A DNA stretch of 64,000 nt from Deinococcus arboris (GTDB lineage Bacteria; Deinococcota; Deinococci; Deinococcales; Deinococcaceae). The notes beneath the pieces were generated by a model. It was given only the letters and a program-made list of their open reading frames with translations. It made no database searches and was not told the DNA's origin. Every line of letters begins with the position of its first letter. Within the stretch, counting starts at the first letter, position 1. Positions 58,657 through 64,000 of this stretch are shown piece after piece. Made by a program: the position numbers and the translations under genes. The stretch spans positions 68,794 to 132,793 of the forward strand of contig NZ_WQLB01000010.1 of assembly GCF_009755355.1 (NCBI RefSeq), in the 5' to 3' direction.

Positions 58657-60966
58657 TTACTTAACCGTCACCACGAAGTCGGCGCTCAGGCTGGCGCCGG
58701 CGGCCAGGCTGTCGGGCTGGTTGTTGGCGTCGGCGTCCAGGGCAACGTCGATCACGGTGCCAGCCGCCAGGCCCGCAGCGGGGGCGGTGACGCTCCAGGC
58801 GCCGCCGTTGACGCGGTAGATCGTGCGGGTGGGCACGGGGTTCAGGGCCACACTGGCAAAGGTGGTGTTGGCCGGCACGGTGTCACGCAGGAAGAAGCCG
58901 GTCACAGCGCTGTTGTAGGTGTTCTTGCCGATGATGCGGTAGCTGATGTTCGCGCCGGGCTGGGCGCCGTTGGCCCCCGTGGCGGTGTACCCAGCGGGGT
59001 TGTCAATGCCGTTGGCGGGGTTGGTGGCGGCCGCCACACCGGCCTTGGCCACGAACTTGGCCACGTTCACGCTGCCGTTGGCCGAGACGCGCACAATGTC
59101 ATTGTTGTCGGTCAGGACGATGGTGCTGTAGTTGGCCGTGGCCGTCTGCGACACCAGGTAGTCACCCGTGGCCGTGTTGGGCACAGTCTGAATGACCGCG
59201 TAGGGCTTGTACTCGGTGCCGGGGGCCAGCACCGGGGTAATGAACTTGTTGTAGTCCGGGCTGTTGGCGTCGTTGCTGACGCGGGGCAGAATGGTGCCGT
59301 CAGGGGCGTAGTAGCGCACTGGCACGACCGTGGCGGCGTTCGTGGTGGCGTCGATCAGGGTCACGCTGCCCACCAGGGTGTAGCTGTCGTTGTACTGCCC
59401 GTTGTTCACCACGTCCATGGAGAACACAGCCGTGCGGTCGCCGGTCGCGCCGCCGCCGTCCGGGCTGCTGACGCCGCCCGTCGCGCCGTTGGGGTTGACG
59501 GTCTGCACCGGGGTGGGGGTCGGCACGGTGCCCAGGGCCGCCGTCGCGTCACCAAACTGCATGGCGGGCGGCAGGATGATGTCGGTGGTGGTGCTGTTGG
59601 AAGTCACGTCGGCGTCTTTCAGCGAGTCGGCGCCCACCAGGACCGTGACGGCCGCCACAGGGTTGCTGTCGTCGGGGTCGGGGAAGGTCACTTCGGTGCG
59701 GTACACGGCCGTCTTGCCCGTGGGAATCGAGACCGTGGGGTACTGCGCCACCGTGGGGTTGTTGGGGTCGGTGGACACGGCGATGGGCGCGCCCGTGATG
59801 GGGTCCAGGAAGCGGATGCTCACGCCGGTGGTGGTGTTGGTAAAGACACCAGTGGCGGCGTTAAAGGTGAAGGCCGGGTCTACCGTGCCGTTGGCCAGTG
59901 CCGGGAACAGTTGCACGGTGTCGGTGGCGCCGCTGCGGTTGACCAGGTTGTTGGTAAAGGTGACCACGTCGGGGTTGTTGTTGGTGTCGGCGGTGGGGTA
60001 GGCAATCTGGGCGTCGCCGGCCACATTGGGGGTGATGGGCGTGCCGCCGGTCGTGGGGTCGCCGGCCGGCGTGGTGGGGTTGCGGTAGCCGGGCGTGGTC
60101 ACGACTGGGGTGTTGTCGCCGGTCTTGCCCGTGGTCTCGGTGGGCACGTCCACGTTGGTGATGGGTGGCACTTTGCTGGGGTCGGTAATCGGGTTGCCGG
60201 CCGAATCCACGGGGTTCGAGGGCCCAGCGTTGGGCAGGTTGTCCAGGTTCGGCGCGAACACGCGGATGCGAACGAACTGGCGGTCGGTGTCCACGGCCTT
60301 GCCGTCTTCGTAGTTGGCGCTGCCGTTGGCGTAGCCGTTGCCGGGGGTGACCAGGGGATCGGCGCCCTGGGTGCCGGTCACAACGCCCTCGGGCGAGGCA
60401 CCGAAGATGCTGTTCACGTTGATCTGCGCGGGGTCAGTGGGCAGAGTGACCACCTGAACGATCTTCACGATGCCTTCGTCCGTGCCGGTGGTGGCGGGAT
60501 CGTCGGGGTTCAGGGTCACCGAGGTCAGCGGGGTGGCGTTGTCGGCCACGCCGTCGCCGTTGGCATCCAGGAAGTACTGCACCGTTTGTCCGGCGTTGGC
60601 TCCGGTGGCGTCGGCGGTGAGCGCCACGGTCAGGGCCACGTTGCCGTTGTTGACCACAGAGTAACTGGTCACCACGCGCTGGCCAGGCACGGCGCCCGTC
60701 ACCTGCACGGTGGTGGTGGTGATGTCGTTCTGGGTGCCGCCGTCAGCGGTGCCGCCCGTGAACACGATGTCAAAGCCGGGCTTAGGCAGCACGACGGTGT
60801 TGACCGTGTTCGAGGTGCTGCTGATGGTGTTGGCGGTGTTCGCCGGGTCCTGGAAGCTGGCGCTGGCGGTGTTCTGAATGGTGGTGCCGGCGATGGTGCC
60901 AGCGGCGCTGGCGGTGCCGACCGAGAGAGCGGCCATTACAGCAAAGAGGGCAGTGCTTTTCTTCAT
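58657..60966 (-). CDS. Secreted DUF11-like protein (769 residues)
   Basis: A signal peptide (MKKSTALFAVMAALSVGTASA) and then beta-rich Thr/Asn/Asp-rich modules: TTVQVTGAVPGQRVVTSYSVVNNGNVAL, QYFLDANGDGVADN, LVNRSGATDTVQL, FSMDVVNNGQYNDSYTLVGS, and a C-terminal DUF11 module with RDTVPANTTFASV ending ASLSADFVVTVK. Acidic, calcium-like loops (DANGDGVAD, DADANNQPD) recur. It follows the 168-residue gene by 22 bases and has GGAGG upstream of ATG. No membrane anchor. Likely an envelope structural protein; role unknown. Confidence 0.85.
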   Translation of the reverse strand: MKKSTALFAVMAALSVGTASAAGTIAGTTIQNTASASFQDPANTANTISSTSNTVNTVVLPKPGFDIVFTGGTADGGTQNDITTTTVQVTGAVPGQRVVTSYSVVNNGNVALTVALTADATGANAGQTVQYFLDANGDGVADNATPLTSVTLNPDDPATTGTDEGIVKIVQVVTLPTDPAQINVNSIFGASPEGVVTGTQGADPLVTPGNGYANGSANYEDGKAVDTDRQFVRIRVFAPNLDNLPNAGPSNPVDSAGNPITDPSKVPPITNVDVPTETTGKTGDNTPVVTTPGYRNPTTPAGDPTTGGTPITPNVAGDAQIAYPTADTNNNPDVVTFTNNLVNRSGATDTVQLFPALANGTVDPAFTFNAATGVFTNTTTGVSIRFLDPITGAPIAVSTDPNNPTVAQYPTVSIPTGKTAVYRTEVTFPDPDDSNPVAAVTVLVGADSLKDADVTSNSTTTDIILPPAMQFGDATAALGTVPTPTPVQTVNPNGATGGVSSPDGGGATGDRTAVFSMDVVNNGQYNDSYTLVGSVTLIDATTNAATVVPVRYYAPDGTILPRVSNDANSPDYNKFITPVLAPGTEYKPYAVIQTVPNTATGDYLVSQTATANYSTIVLTDNNDIVRVSANGSVNVAKFVAKAGVAAATNPANGIDNPAGYTATGANGAQPGANISYRIIGKNTYNSAVTGFFLRDTVPANTTFASVALNPVPTRTIYRVNGGAWSVTAPAAGLAAGTVIDVALDADANNQPDSLAAGASLSADFVVTVK

Positions 60967-60988
60967 GGGGTTCCTCCGGAACATAGGG

Positions 60989-61495
60989 TTACTTGACCTG
61001 AACGCGGTAGCCGAGCTTCAGCGTCTGGTTGGCAGGGAGTTCACGAACCGTCCAGCGAACGGTGGTGTATTCGCTGGGCTTCACTTCAACTTCTCTCTGG
61101 ACCGTCTTGCCGTTTTCCGTGACGGTCACAGTCTTTTTCAGGGGCGCGGCCGCAAAGGTCTTTCCGCCGTCAATGGAGTATTCGGCGCGGGTGGTGTCCA
61201 GCCCCTGCTCGGGTGCCAGATACACCGTGTTCTTGGGAACAGGCAGCATGATGGGCAGGTTGACAATGGACTTTGTGGTGGTGTTGCGCGCGGTCACGAC
61301 CTGGCTCAGCACGGCGCCGGGCAACACATTGCCGGGGTTGGGGGTCAGCTGCTCGGTGACCTTGCCACCAACCGTGACGTTCCGCACCAGACTCATGGTG
61401 AGGTTCAGGGTCACGGGCGACACGGTTTGCGCGGTCTGCGCGGCAGCAACGCCAGCGGCCACCAGAACCAGCGCAGTGAGCAAGGGGCGTTTCAT
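60989..61495 (-). CDS. Small secreted DUF11-like protein (168 residues)
   Basis: A signal peptide (MKRPLLTALVLVAAGVAAAQ) is followed by a single beta module with VTLNLTMSLVRNVTVGGKV, VVTARNTTTKSIVNLPIMLP, AEYSIDGGKTFAAAPLKK and RWTVRELPANQTLKLGYRVQVK, the same theme as the final modules of the larger proteins. It is the first gene of the cluster. The ATG at 61495 follows AAGGAG. A promoter with an operator-like palindrome lies about 110 bases upstream. Confidence 0.85.
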   Translation of the reverse strand: MKRPLLTALVLVAAGVAAAQTAQTVSPVTLNLTMSLVRNVTVGGKVTEQLTPNPGNVLPGAVLSQVVTARNTTTKSIVNLPIMLPVPKNTVYLAPEQGLDTTRAEYSIDGGKTFAAAPLKKTVTVTENGKTVQREVEVKPSEYTTVRWTVRELPANQTLKLGYRVQVK

Positions 61496-61599
61496 CTCAG
61501 TCTCCTTCATAAACGGGCGGTTAATTCTGAGGGCCGGGAGTGCGCGGTGAGCACCGCCGCAACTGTCAAGGAGCGTAAATTTGGTCCTCTTACGCCCTG

Positions 61600-61639
61600 C
61601 TTACAGACAATTTGTAAGATTAAGATGACCAGGGGTCAA
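61600..61639 (-). promoter_or_regulatory. Promoter and operator-like palindrome of the envelope cluster
   Basis: On the minus strand, TTGACC (61634-61639) and TACAAA (61611-61616) are spaced by 17. The -10 overlaps a 6-bp inverted repeat, CTTACA/TGTAAG (61600-61605 with 61613-61618), so a repressor bound there would block the promoter. The leader to the 168-residue gene is about 108 nt. Confidence 0.55.
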
Positions 61640-62067
61640 CTGTGGGAAATGCTTCAGAGCTCTTTAATCTCAGCTTGAAACGCTTGAAAAAGACGCCCAT
61701 TTCAGGCTTTTTATGCCTCTTCTTTCCCCCGTTGGGGGCATCTTTGGAGGGAGAAGGGCTTAAGAGCGCCCTGACCCTTGCGTGACCTTCAACTGGCCGA
61801 GGCGGCTAGAAGTCGGCAAGCAGCGAGGCCAGTTTTCGGGCCAGACTCTCCCCGGCGAAGAAGGTCTACCGGCCAGCCGTCGTAAAGACGCTGACGTGAG
61901 GACGGCACGTCAAGTGCTTCTGCTTTCTGATCAGTCTGAACAGAATCGTTGCAGAGGCAGATCACATTAGGGCTGCACCAGACGGGCAAATTTAGGTTTC
62001 TCTAGCTTCAGCTACTGATCGAACCAAGATTCTCCGCCACTCTTTTCGCGCCTCTTTAAGCTGATGC
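61640..62067. other. Intergenic region between the envelope promoter and uppS
   Basis: About 430 bases without a supported gene. It has a small hairpin (CCCCC/GGGGG at 61726-61738) and low G+C near 61640-61700. A short antisense frame (61789-61989) is not convincing. Confidence 0.4.
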
Positions 62068-62898
62068 TCAGCGGCCGAAGCGGCGCTCGCGGCCCTGAAA
62101 TTCTCGTAGAGCACGCAGAAAATCCATGCGGCGAAAGCCAGGCCAGTAAACATCACAGAAGTAATACTCGGAATACACGCTCTGCCACAGCATGAACCCG
62201 GACAGGCGAATCTCGCCGCTCGTGCGGATAATAAAGTCGGGGTCGGGGACATCGGCGGCGTACAGGTGGGCGCTGATGTCGCTGGGCTGCAGGGTGCGCG
62301 CCACCTCGTCCAGACTCAGCCCTGCCCGGGCCTGACGGTGCAGATGGATTTTGACGGCGTCCACGATTTCTTCACGGCCCCCGTAGCCCACGGCGATATT
62401 CAGGCGCATGCCGTCGTAGTCGGCTGTTTTCGCTTCCAGGTCTTGCAGCGCGGCCAGCACCTGCGGCGGAAAGCCCTCGTGCTGCCCAATGGCGCGCACC
62501 CGCACCCGGTTGGCATGAATGCGGGGGTCGGTGGCCAGGTTGCGCGCCTCTCGCTCCAGCAGCGACAGAATATGCGCCAGCTCGTTGGGGTCGCGGCTGG
62601 TGTTGTCGGTCGACAGTACCCAGATGGTCGCCGCCGGGATGCCCAGTTCCAGGCACCACTGCAAGACCTCATGCGCCTTGTCGGCGCCAAACGAGTGGCC
62701 CACTTCACGCTGAAGGCCACTAGCACGGGCAAAGCGGCGGTTGCCGTCCAGAATCAGCCCCAGGTGGCGGGGCAGGCGGCCGTGGGCCTGCACGTCGCGG
62801 CCCAGGCGCTGTTCGTACCCCCACACCAGGGCGCTGCGGGCCGCGTTTCTCGCCTTCTGAAGGGTACGGACAGCGAGTTGTGCAGCCTCGGACGACAT
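62068..62898 (-). CDS. uppS: Isoprenyl transferase (UppS family)
   Basis: A 276-residue cis-prenyltransferase that condenses IPP onto FPP to make undecaprenyl diphosphate for the cell wall. It shows LGLILDGNRRFARASGLQREVGHSFGADKAHEVLQW (the DGNRRFA motif near residue 50), TIWVLSTDN, LNIAVGYGGREEIVDA, DPDFIIRTSGEIRLSGFMLWQSVYSEYYF and the C-terminal FLRALREFQGRERRFG. The ATG at 62898 has TACACT (minus, 62908-62913) 9 nt upstream; the longer frame upstream is not needed. Confidence 0.95.
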   Translation of the reverse strand: MSSEAAQLAVRTLQKARNAARSALVWGYEQRLGRDVQAHGRLPRHLGLILDGNRRFARASGLQREVGHSFGADKAHEVLQWCLELGIPAATIWVLSTDNTSRDPNELAHILSLLEREARNLATDPRIHANRVRVRAIGQHEGFPPQVLAALQDLEAKTADYDGMRLNIAVGYGGREEIVDAVKIHLHRQARAGLSLDEVARTLQPSDISAHLYAADVPDPDFIIRTSGEIRLSGFMLWQSVYSEYYFCDVYWPGFRRMDFLRALREFQGRERRFGR

Positions 62899-63132
62899 AT
62901 CGCGCCCAGTGTAGCGCCCACTGCGCCGCAGGCATCCGCCAAAAGAGGGCCCGGCAGCGCTAGAGACAGATAGTCTGGCCTCCCCCAACCAATTGTCACA
63001 GCTTTCTGACAAAAAACTATGCAGGAACCTCAAGCCCCTGCCAGATGTGGCCTGAATTGATCAGCCTTAAGCGTGACTCTGACTCATACGCCAACGACCA
63101 CGTTGAACACGTTGTCAGAAAACTGTCAGAAC
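62899..63132. other. Intergenic region between uppS and the next gene
   Basis: Carries the uppS promoter (TACACT) and AT-richer sequence; otherwise nothing recognised. Confidence 0.35.
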
Positions 63133-63161
63133 AAAACCCAGAGCCGTCGAATGGCTCTGGG
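63133..63161 (-). terminator. Terminator of the beta-propeller protein gene
   Basis: On the minus strand, a perfect 9-bp stem (63153-63161 with 63137-63145, 7-base loop) is followed by a T-rich stretch, about 110 bases after the gene. Confidence 0.75.
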
Positions 63162-63270
63162 CGCTGAAATTGAAGGGGTGGTCAGGAGCAAGAGGGGCTG
63201 AGACTCGATAACACCCTCCGCAGACCTGGCCGGAATGCCTTCCCATTCCCAGGCCCACGGAAGACCGTTG

Positions 63271-64000
63271 TCAGAACTTCTTGAAGCGGGTGAGCTTGAA
63301 GGGCGTTTCTGGGGTGCCGCCCTGCAACTTGTCCAGCTGGCCCTGCACCACTACGGCGTCCGTGCCCATTGCCGCCAGGGTTGTGGGAAAGCGCAGGCCT
63401 GCCAGCGGCTCGTCCACCATCAGGGTGCCGGAGGTGTAGTCGGCGCTCAGCATCACCTTACTGACCACCTGATCCATATTGCGCGCCACATACAACGTGC
63501 GGCCGTCGAGCAGCAGCCCGTCGCCGTTATTCAGGCCACCCATCACCTTGCGAACGGCCTTGGTTTTCAGGTCAATACGCCACAGGTCGCCTGTGTTCAG
63601 CTGAACCGCCAATAGCGCGCGGCCATCTGGAGTCGCCACGATGCCGTTCAGGTTGATGCCCTTGCCGTACCGGATGGGCGTGGTATTCAGGTCCAGCCAG
63701 GGGGTCGCCCCCGCTGCGGTGACGCGCCACAGCACGGGCCGCCCGGAGTCGGTGACATACACCGCACCGTCGGGCCCTGCGGCCAGGTCATTCAGGTAGG
63801 CGTTGGGGTCGGGCGGTGTGGCGATGCTGGCCACCGGGGCGCCGTCACGACTGAGAACACTGACCACGCCGGTCGTGCCGCCCGCAATCCACAGTCGGCC
63901 CTGAGCATCCAGTTCCAGCCCGAGCGCGCTGCCCCGGCCCTGACTGCCTCCCTTCGAGAAGAGACTGACAGCGCCCGTGTTGGCATTGATGGCATAGATA
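63271..64000 (-). CDS. SMP-30/NHL-like beta-propeller protein, 5' end outside window
   Basis: The last 242 codons of a gene that runs off the right edge. The visible repeats GLELDAQGRLWIAGGTTGVV, LNDLAAGPDGAVYVTDSG, GIVATPDGRALLAVQLNTGDLWRI and GDGLLLDGRTLYVARNMDQVV are blades of a six-bladed propeller as in SMP-30/gluconolactonase or NHL proteins. The C-terminus ends TRFKKF. Whether it has a signal peptide cannot be seen. Function unknown. Confidence 0.85.
   Translation of the reverse strand, partial: IYAINANTGAVSLFSKGGSQGRGSALGLELDAQGRLWIAGGTTGVVSVLSRDGAPVASIATPPDPNAYLNDLAAGPDGAVYVTDSGRPVLWRVTAAGATPWLDLNTTPIRYGKGINLNGIVATPDGRALLAVQLNTGDLWRIDLKTKAVRKVMGGLNNGDGLLLDGRTLYVARNMDQVVSKVMLSADYTSGTLMVDEPLAGLRFPTTLAAMGTDAVVVQGQLDKLQGGTPETPFKLTRFKKF

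Noticed and set aside
61789..61989. A 66-codon minus-strand frame between the envelope cluster and uppS
   Set aside because: No ribosome site, no motif and uneven composition; not supported as a gene.
62068..63033. Longer start for uppS (321 residues)
   Set aside because: A TACACT box lies 9 nt before the ATG at 62898, and the extra 45 residues do not match the family.

Overview
The window looks like a chromosomal segment of a Deinococcus species, in a GC-rich (roughly two-thirds G+C) genome. The evidence is: (i) many genes have a TANNNT -10 box only 6-9 nt before the start codon, the leaderless arrangement known from Deinococcus; (ii) a caa3-type cytochrome oxidase with a subunit I/III fusion and a haem c domain on subunit II, as in Thermus; (iii) a tandem pair of glutamate dehydrogenase-family genes; (iv) a large locus for secreted DUF11 proteins with a beta-barrel protein. 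No tRNA, rRNA, insertion sequence, prophage or CRISPR array was seen.

Layout. 0-3.8 kb: a histidine phosphatase/thioesterase pair, a degenerate response-regulator receiver, and several small hypothetical genes. 3.8-6.1 kb: queF-queD-queE-queC for preQ1 (queuosine precursor). 6.2-7.2 kb: two small acidic proteins facing each other across a terminator, then a gdx/sugE guanidinium exporter behind a guanidine-III riboswitch. 7.2-16.5 kb: pyrD, an MFS exporter with a divergent HTH regulator, an Rrf2 regulator, a DUF4214-like secreted protein, a fused PabB-PabA with pabC, a glycine-rich stress-type membrane protein, and a polyprenyl diphosphate synthase. 16.8-21.8 kb: gdhA/gdhB, panB and a second MFS exporter. 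22-29.8 kb: cytochrome oxidase genes (DUF420, ctaA, ctaB, ctaC, ctaDE fusion, SCO). 29.8-35 kb: ruvB, an ArsC-like protein lacking the cysteine, a GH6 cellulase-like lipoprotein with LacI-type operator candidates, and a molybdopterin oxidoreductase. 35.3-39.4 kb: three VOC proteins, DUF4287/DUF5655 and a DHA2 exporter, divergent from an HxlR regulator. 39.4-46.1 kb: secreted and cysteine-rich hypotheticals, a phosphotransferase, an aldo/keto reductase, two small membrane proteins and pnp. 46.5-61.5 kb: five minus-strand genes for secreted or outer-membrane proteins (one beta-barrel, others DUF11-like). 62-64 kb: uppS and the 3' part of a beta-propeller protein gene running off the end.

How it works together. 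Most of the window is housekeeping metabolism: cofactor synthesis (folate, pantothenate, queuosine, haem A, isoprenoids), respiration and RNA/DNA maintenance. The accessory-like parts are the envelope locus at 46.5-61.5 kb, whose beta-barrel and last DUF11 gene are translationally coupled; the riboswitch-controlled guanidinium exporter; the LacI-type controlled GH6 lipoprotein; and a family of dispersed intergenic repeats (14.5, 28.4 and 28.7 kb, with a separate palindromic element at 46.2 kb).
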